From Coenobita brevimanus (Eukaryota > Arthropoda > Malacostraca > Decapoda > Coenobitidae): 64,000 nt of DNA. Below, piece by piece: positions 25,227-35,803 of this stretch. The stretch lies in NCBI GenBank assembly GCA_032717465.1, contig CM064657.1, positions 24,294,138 through 24,358,137 on the forward strand, in the 5' to 3' direction. The position numbers and the translations under genes are program-made. Below the pieces are notes generated by a model. The model was given only the letters and a program-made list of their open reading frames with translations, had not been told where the DNA came from and did not search any database. The number at the start of each line of letters is the position of its first letter. Position 1 is the stretch's first letter.

Positions 25227-25234
<8 letters not shown>

Positions 25235-25535
25235 GATGGTGTTTTTTCAGCATATAGTAATTATTGTTCAATCAACTTGAAATTCATTCCTGTATTAGAT
25301 GTAAATGAAACTAAGATACTGTGAAATTTTCAGCCAAAAATTCCCTTAATTAATATTTTTCCTATAATTATTAATTAAATATTTTCATCTTATCGGCAGC
25401 AGGTTGTTTTATTGTTTGTATGATAACCATTATATTGTTAATGACTGACACAATGAAGTTATAATACGCACCAACTAATTACAACTCCAACCGCACACCA
25501 AGATGAAGAGGGGGGGGGGGCTAATGGTTAGTAGT

Positions 25536-25800
25536 TGAGGACGTCATCGGAGTGTAAACAAAGCCAGGCTTCATTCACGTGCTTGGCGGGATGACTAGCG
25601 GGGGTGCTAGCGCGCGTCTGATTGGCTGAGAGGCGGCCCTTTAACTCTGACAGAGGGAGCCGCTCGCCCATTGGCTGGGCGCGTGCCGACATTCGCCCCT
25701 ACAGCTCTGAAATCACAGACCCTCCCCACCCTCCTCCTCCTGCCCTCCACGTGTGCAAAACAAGGGAGATTGAACCTAGAATTCTGAACCCACATTGGTC
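25536..25800. promoter_or_regulatory. GC/CpG-rich promoter-like stretch with three ATTGG boxes
   Basis: Contains inverted CCAAT boxes (ATTGG) at 25621-25625, 25670-25674 and 25794-25798, CACGTG E-boxes at 25576-25581 and 25748-25753, and a CRE-like GACGTCA at 25540-25546. The local CpG content is higher than its AT-rich surroundings. These are known promoter motifs, but no downstream exon or start site is visible and the stretch sits inside an inverted-repeat unit, so it may be a transposon promoter or chance. Confidence 0.3.
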
Positions 25801-26384
25801 GGAATCGGAAAACGCTCTTCACCACGAGATTTTCAGTGCTTCCATCTATCGGAAAACATGCATAACTCATTTTTGATGGGGGTGGCGCATTCGCCCCTTG
25901 TCCACGAGACTCCTCATTTGCTTAAAGGCTCAAGTTCTGGTGCGTTCAAGTATACGTGTGTCATACGGACGGTTGGTAGCACTGACATGAGTTGCCATTT
26001 GCTCCAGATGACGAGCCTCTGGACATCGACCATATATCTCGTTTCTCATGTTTATTTAATGCCATGTTAGCAACACTGCAATGCAGTCAGTTAAAAACAT
26101 GCGGGTTTGGGTTCTTTATTAATTTAACTTCTGCCTAGCTTAAGTTGGTAATTATAAGCTGTGATTGTCACTCATCAAACAACATTGTTACACATGAGGA
26201 TAGTTACTTTATACTGATAATCGAATGTTTTATGAGTGGCTAAATTTATCCCATAGATTGGAGTTCCATCATATAACCCTAAAGATCGAAATTACGCTTA
26301 TTCGTGTGCTCCACTGCAGGTGCAGTTCGTCTCTTACGGCATAAGCACTGGCTTGCAGGCGCTGCCTTCCATCGTTGTGATTAT

Positions 26385-26591
26385 TTAGTCCTGTATAGGT
26401 GTGGTAACACGAGAGCGACCTGATCGATGATTGCTTGCCGTTGTGCCTTCCTCCTGAAATAGCTTAATCAGTCTTTCTACATCTCCGCTTACACCGAATG
26501 CTTGCACTACTAGATGGGGATTCTTTGCTCCTAAATAAATGTATATCATGTCCTCACTAATCCCCCCCAGTAGTTGGGCGCATGGTTGCAC
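26385..26591 (-). pseudogene. Tc1/mariner transposase N-terminal fragment
   Basis: The minus frame reads VVQAFGVSGDVERLIKLFQ and then HRSGRSRVTTPIQD. This resembles the paired-like helix-turn-helix and the GRPR(V)TT hook of Tc1-like transposases, which bind the element's inverted repeats. The frame stops right after IQD, where the family normally continues into the second DNA-binding subdomain. No DDE catalytic part or terminal repeats were found nearby, so this is an isolated remnant of about 60 residues. Confidence 0.65.
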
Positions 26592-26739
26592 TTCTTACCA
26601 AGGTAGGCTATATACTACTGTAGGTCTGCGTGACGTTTTGTGGTAAGGTGTTAGATGTAAGGGCCAGGCAGTCATCGCCTGACCGAGTGTGATTCACATT
26701 TCGTTTTTCAGACAGCAATTCTCGCGAATGAATATTAAG

Positions 26740-26955
26740 GCTTTGACATTTCCAAGTTTCATTTATTCCATCATCCCATCAGCACCAGATAGGAAGCTTG
26801 AGGAAAGTCAGTCAATCATGAATATGTAGCTGTGATTGGCTTCGAAATTTCCAGGGTCCATTTACACCATCATCCCATCAGCAGCAGATATGAAGCTTGA
26901 GGAAAGTTAGGTTACCCAGTCACGAATATGTAGCTGTGGTAGAGGTCTGAAATTT
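26740..26955. repeat. ~105-bp tandem duplication
   Basis: Two diverged copies, about 26745-26847 and 26849-26955, share catcatcccatcagca, gaagcttgaggaaagt and gaatatgtagctgtg in the same order. Confidence 0.85.
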
Positions 26956-26999
26956 TTTCATGAGGTACACTTTAGTTAAGGGGATGGGTCTATTATGAT

Positions 27000-27235
27000 G
27001 TGGCAGGGGTAAACCAGCTCTGCTGTCGGGCCCTGCTGCGGATGTCACTGATTGCACTGCGCAGTTGACCCATGTGTGGTGTGGTGCGATGAGGATCTGT
27101 CCCTTCTCCCCTTTGGGGCTAAGATGTGAAAGACTGCGTTTGAATGGATGAGTAAATGAGGAGTGTGTCGTCCTGTCTCGACTACCTCCCTTTCCATGGG
27201 GGAAGCAGCCTAGGTATATAGATAGATAGACACTT
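27000..27235 (+). mobile_element. Possible retroelement 3' end with (GATA)n tail
   Basis: About 230 bp of moderately GC-rich sequence ending ggaagcagcctagg, followed by a short (ATAG)n run at 27216-27231. The tail resembles those of RTE-type elements or SINEs, but there is no second copy here. Tentative. Confidence 0.3.
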
Positions 27236-27496
27236 TAATTTCGGACAAAACCGCGACCCGACTTTTGTCTTTGTACCTAACATCGCCTTTTTCTGAGTGA
27301 CCGAGTTAGTGTGTTATACAAAAGGGTTGATTATCTTGTTTTAGTGAGCCTGGCGGCCAGCACCACTCGCCAGCATGTAATAAATTTTTGACTGGAGGTC
27401 ATAGATAAGAGGTCAGCGGCAAAATCAACTCAGTTTTGATTCGATTTAGACCAAACCTGGTTCCAGGGTGTACACTGAGTCCGGAATGGATGATCG

Positions 27497-27664
27497 TAGG
27501 GTTGCCATACGTCCGGATTTTCCCAGACATGTCCTGCATTTAGGTGTCAAAATCGTCGGGGAGGAGTTTTAAAAATTCTCCAAATGTCCGGAATTTCAGC
27601 TTCCATCACTTCCCCTCCCCCCCTCAAAAAAAAATGTAATTAAACTCTAATGACGAGAAAGAGC

Positions 27665-27695
<31 letters not shown>

Positions 27696-27922
27696 CATGG
27701 TGCTGTTATAGCCACAAAATTAATGATAATTGCACACAATTATTGGCTTAGTTTTCACTGTTACACTGTAGCAAATGTTATTCACATGATCTTATCCTGC
27801 ATCTAGTTTTAGCATTTTTCAGTTGTAATCTAGCTAATTCTGTACTTTGCCTGTTTTCCATTATATTGTAAACAGAGTAAAGACTGTGATACAATACAGC
27901 AGTGTTGGAGTGTGTGTGTGTG

Positions 27923-27998
<76 letters not shown>

Positions 27999-28094
27999 GC
28001 GTCCAATGCCCAAAGTGTGTGTTGGGGGACCGGGGGGAGCATGGGCTTTAGCGGAAGCTTCCGGTATTTTGACTGTTCAGATATGGCAACCCTA
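27497..28094. mobile_element. 598-bp TIR element (MITE-like) with 7-bp flanking repeat
   Basis: The left end TAGGGTTGCCATA and the right end TATGGCAACCCTA are exact inverted repeats. Each is flanked by ATGATCG (27490-27496 and 28095-28101). The interior holds a T-run (about 27667-27696), a (GT)n(AT)n microsatellite (27911-27994) and no transposase, so it is non-autonomous. A TSD of this size is near the 8 bp of hAT elements but does not prove it. Confidence 0.85.
27911..27994. repeat. (GT)n(AT)n microsatellite
   Basis: GT 27911-27931 followed by AT to 27994, inside the TIR element. Confidence 0.96.
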
Positions 28095-28101
28095 ATGATC
28101 G

Positions 28102-28439
28102 GTTTTGAAAACGGAGATAAAGGCCGGAGGCTTGCCCCCTTTTTAACCCAGTTTTTATTATATTTAAACCAAGCTTGGTGGACGGGTATGAGGTCAGTAG
28201 TAGATGAAGCAATTTTGTTAAGTTCAGTTGGTATGCGCAAGTACAGTATTGCCTTTCGAATGGCACTCCCTGATGTGTTCTTATTCTTTCATGATCAGTT
28301 CATCGAAGCATATGCTATTTCGACGGCTCTTCTTTTTTCAATCTATTGTTTTGTTATTCTCTTTACTGCTTTCTTTTAATCATATTCCTTTTTGTCTTCT
28401 AATTTGTTTCTTAAATAATTTTCTTTTTTTTTTCCACGT
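28102..28439. other. Unique intergenic sequence
   Basis: T-rich toward 28440; no gene recognised. Confidence 0.45.
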
Positions 28440-29256
28440 TATATAGGACTTCCAGATTTTCTTTCAGAAATAAATATTGGCCTCTTGTATCTCGCCTTCA
28501 TGATACGGTTGTTTTAGTTCTACGGCATTTATCCATTCATTAATAATTTTCGGACGTCTTGACAAAATGTTATTAGTCTTCATATTCATGTCCACATAAC
28601 TTGCAAGTTACTTCCCCACCAGTATGTTTTTTCATGTCATTTAAAGGTAAAGTCCCACTTCTAACCTTATAGGCCTACAATATTTTCGATGGTCTACTGT
28701 CGTATATCTGTTCTATTTTCTTTTTCCATCTTAAATATTTCTAAACTCGGCATAGTACCAACTTCTTTCCACTTTTCTTCATCCCACTTCCTTGTTTTCT
28801 CTATTTTTTCCTCCATTCTACTCATCTCCACCTGTTTATAACGTTCATGTATGCTTGTGTAACCCTCATCCACGCATTACTAACATCCTCATTCATTTGT
28901 CTTAAAATCTCATTTAGTAATTCATTTTCACCTTCTTGTAAATTTTTTCATATATTGTAACCTCCTATTTCACCTCTCATTGTACATACTGGTGCTCTTT
29001 TTGTTGCCCCCATGATCTGTCCGTACATTCCGTTTTCTATTCTTTGTGTGGGAAATATTTTACCCCAGACCGTTTGCGTTCTTTTTTAAAATAGTCGTCC
29101 CTGGTTAGAAGCAGAGGAAAACCTGGAGAACGTTAATAACTATTCAAGCGGTTTTTATAACCCAGAGATTGCGTTCTCTTTAATCGTTCTTATTATTAAA
29201 TTAAATGCTACTGTGTTTAACCCTTGTGGACAACTGTATTGTAAATACATGTACAG
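28440..29256 (-). pseudogene. LINE-D ORF2, C-terminal part with zinc knuckle
   Basis: The minus strand shows a cysteine/histidine motif VTCKLCGHEYED followed by HFV (28560-28640), like the C-terminal zinc knuckle of many two-ORF LINEs. Upstream are RSGTLPLNDMKKHTGG and a charged region (to about 29100) in shifting frames. Several frameshifts; dead. This part belongs with the RT at 31020-32529, from which it is separated by the pogo-like element and about 480 bp of unassigned sequence. Confidence 0.65.
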
Positions 29257-29258
29257 TA

Positions 29259-30534
29259 CAGTAAACCCTGCATAAGTCGAACTTTTAAAAGACGGAAACT
29301 TCGATAAGCCGTACTCAGACCGAGACCACGTATGTAAGTAGGCCAAGATGTGAAGGTAGGGGAACAAAGTTGGCGCCAGGCCGACATATGGCCGCCAGTC
29401 TGCTGCTTGCCTGATTTCACTGGCTTTGAAGTCTCAGGTTATCTTGAAATTATGAAAAAAGTCGGTGAGAAGAATATTAATGAAGATGATGTTATCCAGT
29501 GGGTTGAAATGCATGCAAATGATCCTGGGTATCATCACCAAACAGAAGAAGAAATTGCTGAGTCCGTGGCTGGGAAGAAAGATGAAAATGATAACGACGA
29601 GGAAGAAAACAGTGATGTTGGATGCAAGAATCCATACAAATTATCCCAAGTTCATGAAGCAATGGATGTTGTCATATCCTGGCTGGATTATGTTGATGAT
29701 GCAGCACAAAATTTTTATACGCATGTTAGGGAGTTGCGAGGCTTGGTTATTCGTTGCCAGTATTCGTTGCGGAAGCAGGTGAAGAGTCATGACTTAAGCC
29801 TATGCCGAGGCATCGGCCTATCCCTCCTGATTCCAGCAGTGATTCCGCTTCTACAGCTCTACAGATAGCCAGCACTTCAAGTAGTGTTGGCACAGACACC
29901 GAATAGTGTCTGTGTGTGTGTTTATGAAAACTAATTTTACTAAATGATTTAAAAAAAAAAAAAAAAAAAAGTGTGTGACAGTGTTACGTGATCATGATTA
30001 AAGTTCAGTATTATTATTACTGCAAGTGTTACATTACAATTATTACAGTGATTACATTTAAGTTTAATTCTTAATGTTCAGTGAAATAATACTGGTTACT
30101 GTTTAGAATGTTAGGTTAAATTGTGAACTCCACCACCTCCGTCTCCAACACAAGCTGCCGAAAGGTAAATTAGGTGCATTGATTGTTTTTGTCTTTATTC
30201 ATTTATACACTGTATATGCTCCTTTACTTTAGTGTTGAAAAGACAAGTAATAAGTATTGTCTTTGCAATTTGGGGGGTAAAATTCCATCAACACAAGCTG
30301 CCGACAGGTCTGTACTGCCTGTATGAATGATTTTCTACCTATTAAAGGTATATTAAATGCACTGATTTTTTTTTTCATAACTTATTTATTTATATATGCT
30401 CCTTTAATTTAGTGTTGAAAGGACAAGTAATTGGTATTAGCAATTTTCGGGGGTGAAAATTCGGTAAGACGGAAAATTCGGTAATTCGAACCAGGGTAGT
30501 GCCCCATATAGTTCAACTTGTGAAGGGTTTACTG
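29259..30534. mobile_element. pogo/Tigger-like DNA transposon, internally deleted
   Basis: Ends CAGTAAACCCTGCATAAGT and, inverted, CAGTAAACCCTTCACAAGT are TIRs of at least 19 bp with one difference. Both ends are flanked by TA (29257-29258, 30535-30536), the target of the Tc1/mariner/pogo superfamily. 1276 bp is too short for a full transposase plus ends, and only its C-terminal part is encoded. A ~150-bp internal duplication (about 30148-30290 and 30292-30460, shared 'aacacaagctgccga' and 'tagtgttgaaaagacaagta') lies to the right. Confidence 0.88.
29404..29903 (+). pseudogene. pogo/Tigger transposase, C-terminal fragment
   Basis: The plus frame carries INEDDVIQWVEMHANDPGY, an acidic run (DENDNDEEENSD, about residues 75-86 of the 172-codon frame) and EAMDVVISWLDYVDD. 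This order is typical of the tail of Tigger/CENP-B-like transposases after the DDE domain. A frameshift near 29805 moves the Ser/Thr-rich end (RPIPPDSSSDSAST) to another frame, ending at about 29903. The CENP-B-type HTH and the DDE catalytic residues are absent, so it cannot catalyse transposition. Confidence 0.65.
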
Positions 30535-30536
30535 TA

Positions 30537-31019
30537 ATTACTCGGAAGGTTCCATTGACCTAAACTGTGTCTGCACGGTAGATGACGTGTCCAGAGGATG
30601 AAAAGCCCTCACATAAAAAGCAGATGTGGGTTTAACATATTTACATAGAGAAAGGAAATATTTGGCTTGGCTCTAGTTTGAAACTAAGATTAATTTTAGT
30701 TAAATTTGCCTTGTATATATCATAAAGTAATCTAACTATTTAACATTGTAATTAATAAATAGTTGGCACCTCTTCAAATCGTATGAGGGACTAGAGGCAC
30801 GCCATGTTCAATCATTTCTGCTCCTAGACCTGGTTCAAGCAGCACGTTGTAAAGACGCACCTCAAGGACGCTTGCCAGCCCAGGCATCCGACCTCAACAT
30901 CAGGCTCGTCGTCATGTGTGTCCGACTCTTTCTAGCTAAGTAACCTTTACGAATTGGCCAATTCAGTGGGGAATTAGCTAGGAGATAGGAGGATAATAAC
31001 TAGGTGAGTTGGAGTATCA
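30537..31019. other. Unassigned sequence within the LINE-D footprint
   Basis: Between the pogo-like element and recognisable RT C-terminal sequence. It may be decayed LINE-D or a further insertion; no motif seen. Confidence 0.4.
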
Positions 31020-32529
31020 GTTACACCTAATCCTTCTAAGAGACTTGTGAATTTACTCAAAGTTGTCTTTGACTAACACTCGTTAAAGGAGTGTATAAAC
31101 AATTATCTGACTTTGTAACGTTTGTATTTGTCATATTTATTATACTGCTTCTATACAATATTGCAGGTATTACTATATTTTTCCAGTAGGTCTTACCATT
31201 TATCATTTTATTACAGCTCTTGGCTATCACTGAGTTATTCGCTAATTTATGGGCCTTTTTGATCATTTCATTCTTTCGGTATCAGAATAAATTTCTCTAG
31301 TTTTCTAAATAAATTCCCAGGTATTTTATTTTGTCAGTTTGACTCCTTCTCTCATATCAGGCTAATCTTTAATATTCCATATTAAGATATTATTACTTTT
31401 ATCTTTATCTCCAAACCACACTATTTCACAATGTCAGTTAATATTTCAAATTTGTTTTCGTATCCTCCACATTTTCATCTAGCATCAAACCATCGTCTGC
31501 ATAAAACAATATTTGCAGATTAAACTTATTATTCTTGAAGCCTTTCTCTTTTCTTTCTATTTTATTATTATGTATGTTTTAGTTTAAACAATGTAGTAGA
31601 GCCTGTGTGCATCCTTGATGTATTCCGCTTGTCACTTCAATTTCTTCCCTTATGTCTTCGTCTAGTTCCATACTTGTTTTGTCATCTTCATATATATTAA
31701 AGCGCTGATTAATAATTCCTCTCTTTTAATAGAATCGTAATTGCTAAAATCTACTGATACTAATACTAATGCTTGTTTCCTTCTATAACTTCCTGCAGTA
31801 TACAATATTGCAAAATGAATAAATGTCCTCTACGCTTCCTCTAGTAAATCCTGCGTGCTTTTCTCTCATTTCATCATTTCTTTTGAGAGGACTTTCTACT
31901 TCATCATTATGTTCATGAATAATTTTATAAGATATATTTGTTGGCCAGAGGTTTTAATTCTTACACTGTTTCTTAGTTTTCGATATCATCATGCTTTTAA
32001 CGTCTTCCACCCTTCTGGTTTTTCTTCTTTCCCCGGTTCTTTTGTAAAGCATTCTGTCAAAATTTTCACACATTTCACATTTGGCCATTGCTTTATACAG
32101 TAGTGGGTTCAATCTATCCGGTTTTGCTTTTTTTTTTTTTTTTTTCAGCTTCATCATATGTTCTTTGACTTTTCCTATTTTTATTTCTGGGCATTTCATT
32201 GGTTTAATTTTTCTCTATGTATTAACATGCCAAATGCTCTTGTTCCTTTTCTGTAAATTGGTAATCTTAATTTTGTATTATTTCATCAGTCATTACTTTC
32301 TCCGAGTAATTTTTCTTCTCATCTTTATTCCACACTTTCCTAATATTATTTAGATATTTCTGGTAAATCTTTTTCCACACCTGTACCAATTCCTTTCTTG
32401 TTTCGTCTTCATTTTTTAACTTCCCTTCTCAGTCATATATCTTGAATGTTTACAGTTTTTCGTCGTTTCCCCAGTTTATCAATATTTTCCTATACCTTTT
32501 TTCTTAAATGTTATCAGTAATAGATTATA
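31020..32529 (-). pseudogene. LINE-D ORF2, reverse transcriptase region
   Basis: The minus strand has the catalytic box ILFYADDGLMLDENVEDT (31475-31515), preceded by an IHQGCT-like block near 31620 and followed by DKSNNILIWN and an IKYLGIY-type motif. Further on is KSCNKMINGKTYWKNIVIPA (31150-31210), a thumb-region motif of this LINE group. Many stops and frameshifts. Upstream the coding sequence is interrupted by two Helitron-like elements and resumes as endonuclease at 33448. Confidence 0.75.
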
Positions 32530-32940
32530 CAAGTGCTCGTGGGCCCTTTGGGCCCGTCTCACTTGCTCTTGTGGAGGGCTCTCGCGTTTGTGCTGTTCTA
32601 GTGTAACTTTGTCACTTGGATTTTCTGCAGCTAACCAATTGATTGTGTTATTTGCACCTTCGGGAATGGAACCCAGTTTATTTTAGTTCTACCTCTGAGC
32701 AAAAAACTCTACAAAGATCCTATGCCAGGCTCCGGGAACAGCGTTTTTTGGTCAAAATGTGATCGCTCATTAAATATAGTAAAAGATTTTCAATCGTGAT
32801 GGGACCAAGTTTTTTTCACATCAGTGATTGTTTTGCAGTTTTTGTGCCAATTTTGGTGTGATTTGAATGTGTAGTTTCGGCTGCCCAGAACACACACACA
32901 CACACACACACACACACGGCTACTGCTATAGTGTTTTAGA
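32530..32940 (-). mobile_element. Helitron-like element, copy 1a
   Basis: Read on the minus strand it starts TCTAAAACACTATAGCAGTA, has a (GT)n tract near its 5' end (32889-32917), and ends GGGCCCAAAGGGCCC plus 11 bases, ...GCACTTG. It matches copies 2 and 3, whose insertion points are exact. It is joined head-to-tail to copy 1b with no spacer. Non-coding. Confidence 0.75.
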
Positions 32941-33447
32941 CAGGTACTTGTGGTCCCTTCGGGCCCAAGTAGACTCGATTTCCAAAAGTCCCGGTACCAA
33001 ATGAACTGTTTTCCGAACCAAACTTTGCTCAGAACCCTAGCTAATAAAAAAATCATCAATTGAGATGGGACCAAGTTTTTTGACAGGGAATTTCTGCAAT
33101 TTTCATGCCAATTTTGGTGCACCAGGACGCCTCCATACCGAAGAAAGGCGCCCTCACCTTGATTCGGGAATGGAACCCAAGTTGTCCGAACGCAAGTCCG
33201 AGATATTAACCACTCGGCCACGGCAACCGACCGGGCACCGGGAGCGGCGTTTATTGGTCAAAATTTGATCGCTCATTAAATATAGTAAAAGTTTTTCAAT
33301 CGTGATGGGACCAAGTTTTTTCACATTGGCGAATTTTTTGCGATTTTTGTGACAATTTTGGTGCGATTTGAATGTGTAGTTTCGGCTGCCCAAAATACAC
33401 ACACACACACACGCACACGCACACGGCTAGTGTTATAGTATATTAGA
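32941..33447 (-). mobile_element. Helitron-like element, copy 1b, with complete tRNA-like segment
   Basis: Same family as 1a, starting TCTAATATACTATAACACTA on the minus strand at 33447 with a (GT)n tract. At 33150-33235 (minus) it carries a tRNA-Ser/Leu-like stretch: A-box GTGGCCGAGTGGTTAA and B-box-like GGGTTCCATTCCC about 45 bases later. The other copies keep only the B-box side. The 3' hairpin is diverged. Confidence 0.72.
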
Positions 33448-34100
33448 AGTCCACTACCTCCCTGTCTTCATCTGTTTCCATTTCGTTAAACAATGCATAC
33501 GTTATGTTATTCGCTAATACATACGGTAGTCATCACGCTCCGTTGTGTTCCTCCATGTTGTTTCACTTTTACATTTGTCGTCACAGTTTAGACGTGTCAG
33601 TCTGTATTCACTCACCCTGTCCAATATTTTTCCGTTTGTATCGACTTCCTGTTGCCCAAGAATTCCTGTGTATCCATAATAATCTCCCAATATTATCAGT
33701 GCCCCAGCCTCATCCACATTTTCCACTTTATTTTCTACTTCTCTCCTCATTTCTACATATTTTTTGCTTTATCATCGCTTGTATTCGTTACAGAAAAATA
33801 CACCAGTATCAATCTTTCTGCTCCTGTTTTGCCTTTTCTGTCTAGGATATCATTACTTTTTCATTCCTCCTGAGTAAATTCTGTCCTGTTGCTTTTCTTA
33901 AATATTACCATCAATCCATCTCCTTTCTTTTCATTTAGTTTTCTCATCGTTTCTACTTTTTGAAGATTTTCGTTTATTATTGTCATATTTGGTGTTTCAG
34001 TTAAACACAAATTATCATACTAATTTACCACTAGTGGTTATAATTCTTCTAATTTTCTTTTTGTAAGTCCTTGTATATTTATGACCTTTATTCTTGTAAT
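33448..34100 (-). pseudogene. LINE-D ORF2, endonuclease domain
   Basis: The minus strand encodes EAGALIILGDYYGYTGILG, a decayed version of the GDFNGHIG block of AP-type endonucleases, followed by NCDDKCKSETTWRN. Upstream, at 33850-33960, is NEKKGDGLMVIFKKSN. The domain nicks target DNA to prime reverse transcription in intact copies. Here it is frameshifted, and its C-terminus lies beyond the Helitron-like insertions. Confidence 0.7.
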
Positions 34101-34990
34101 TTTCTTCACTGTGGTCTTTGTACGTGTTTTACCTTCTTCCTTTTTATCTCGTTGGCTGTGTACAGTTTTCCGTTTTTTGTATACCATCCAACTCCTTGCC
34201 TTCTCTTTTGTGACAGATCATTCCTTAATTTCTTCTCTTCCTCTTTTGTGTGTGTGTGTGTGTGTGTAATTCCTATATCTTTCTTCACTGGGTTTTCATT
34301 CTTCATTTCCTTAGCATTTTCCAGTATGTTCCATTTTTCTCTTTCATCTCCCAATATCACTAATGTTGGTCAATCTTTTCCATCCTGCCTCTTTTCTCCC
34401 ATTGTTACTACCTTTTCTATTTTATATTCTTTTACTCTAGTGAATTTTCAAACAGATCACTTCATCTACCCAAATCCTTATCAATTCAGTCCTTTGGATT
34501 TTCACACTTTGATTCTGGTAATTTGTATATTACTATTTATTTTTCTTCGCTTTCTCTTCCCTCTCTTCCATCTTCTCAATACCATCTCTGTTGATTTCTA
34601 TATTGTATCCACTTGCATTTTATCCATTACCTTATCTTGAAACACCTCTAATTTTATTTCTTTTACAATATCCTTCTTTATACTTTCCCTCAGGTTATCA
34701 GTCTTCTCATCAAATTCTTTCATTTGTAACATTAAAAATGTATTGAAGTCATCCCTGAAGTCATCTAGCTTCTTTTCAAAGCCAAATACTTTATGTTAAG
34801 TTTCCTCTTTTGTCGTGCATGTACTGCAGAACCACAGGGCTTCTTCCTATAAACATCAGAGTGTTTAGAACAGACCTTATCACAGCCACAGTGTACCACC
34901 GGTTACATACACAGGCTCTGTCTCCGTCTTTCACCCTTTTTCCGCATTTTCCACAGTTATCTTTTCTTTTACCATGTTATCTGCCATTTT
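34101..34990 (-). pseudogene. LINE-D ORF1 with PHD-like zinc finger
   Basis: On the minus strand near 34960-34830 a cysteine-rich segment (CGKCGKRVKDGDRA, then CGCDKVCSKHSD in a shifted frame) resembles the PHD-type finger at the N-terminus of ORF1 in some LINEs. It is followed by a charged, coiled-coil-like region (KEIKLEVFQDKVMDKM) and a C-terminal KNGKLYTANEI motif. A (GT)n expansion at 34244-34267 lies inside it. ORF1 proteins coat LINE RNA. Broken by several frameshifts; assignment is moderate. Confidence 0.5.
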
Positions 34991-35197
34991 CCTTACTAAT
35001 ATATGTGGTTTCAGGGCCTGGAATCTATATGAGCACAACACCTGCTGTCTCTTCATGCCGGGCCGCCAAACGCTCGCAGTGCGACGTTGTTTTGAGAATA
35101 ATACAGTTGGTCGAAGTGAAGGTCGCAGCTTGGATCGAGCTTGGTGGGAGGGTTGAAGACCAGCAAAGACGAAATAATTCGTTTGAAAACGGTCGGT

Positions 35198-35441
35198 CAG
35201 GGGCGTACCTAAAGATATGGGGGCCCGGGGAAGAGCCTAGTCCCCCTCATTCTCAAAACTTATCTAATACCTCAGCCGAGATTGTCGGGATGATAAGTAT
35301 AAATATTTTTAAATATTAATAAAAAAGCTTATAAATTTTTAAGGCTTTTTGGCCCCCCCCCCCTCAATTGGGGACCCGGGGGGCAGTTTCAAACAGTCCC
35401 CTCCCGCCTCCCGCCTCCCGCCCCCCTCAGGTACGCCACTG
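35198..35441. mobile_element. hAT-like MITE, 244 bp
   Basis: TIRs CAGGGGCGTACCT (left) and CAGTGGCGTACCT (right, inverted) differ at one base. They are flanked by 8-bp repeats CGGTCGGT (35190-35197) and CGTTCGGT (35442-35449), also one difference. 8-bp target duplications and CAGNGG ends are hallmarks of hAT elements. No coding capacity. Confidence 0.88.
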
Positions 35442-35574
35442 CGTTCGGTTGCAGCCAAGGTCACAGGACAAGGTTTCGCAATAGAGCGGGTGTTGTACTC
35501 TGCACTCTTGAGTGATCCTTCTTCTTTGTGTATTGTGTTGTTATTCCGAAATAAGGTTACTTAGTGCATTGTAC

Positions 35575-35800
35575 TGATATGTGGTATGGTGGTTTAGTAT
35601 GGTGTATTTTGCTGATGTTTAGTTTGGTGTTGTGTACCGCACCGATGTATATTGATGTATGGTATGGTGAATTTGGTGTATGGTTAATGTTTAGTTTGGT
35701 GCTGTGCACTGTTCGGATGTGTAGTGTGTGATGGCTTGGTGTGACTGTGTGGTGCTTGCTATGTACTGTAGTTGGGTGTGCTGTCATGTGCCGTAGGGTG
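35575..35800. repeat. Degenerate relative of the 25-bp GATGTGTGGTGT satellite
   Basis: Scattered gatgtgtggt/ttgtactgata words at irregular spacing resemble the array at 55845-60870. A further trace is at 37225-37262 (gatactgatgtgtggtgg). Confidence 0.6.

Positions 35801-35803
<3 letters not shown>

Larger units (their letters stand above)
24895..26040. mobile_element. Inverted-repeat unit of unknown family
   Basis: 24984-25016 and the reverse complement of 25884-25916 match over 33 bp with one difference (core gtctcgtggacaaggggcga). Looser similarity continues outward on both arms for about 100 bp. A third copy of the outer arm sequence lies at 14945-15035. Between the arms are a T-run (25018-25041), a (CA)n and the GC-rich stretch at 25536-25800. 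Could be a DNA transposon or an inverted duplication; ends are not defined. Confidence 0.55.

Noticed and set aside
34244..34267. (GT)n in LINE-D ORF1 as a separate insertion
   Set aside because: Short expansion within coding sequence, no flanking duplication; treated as local slippage.
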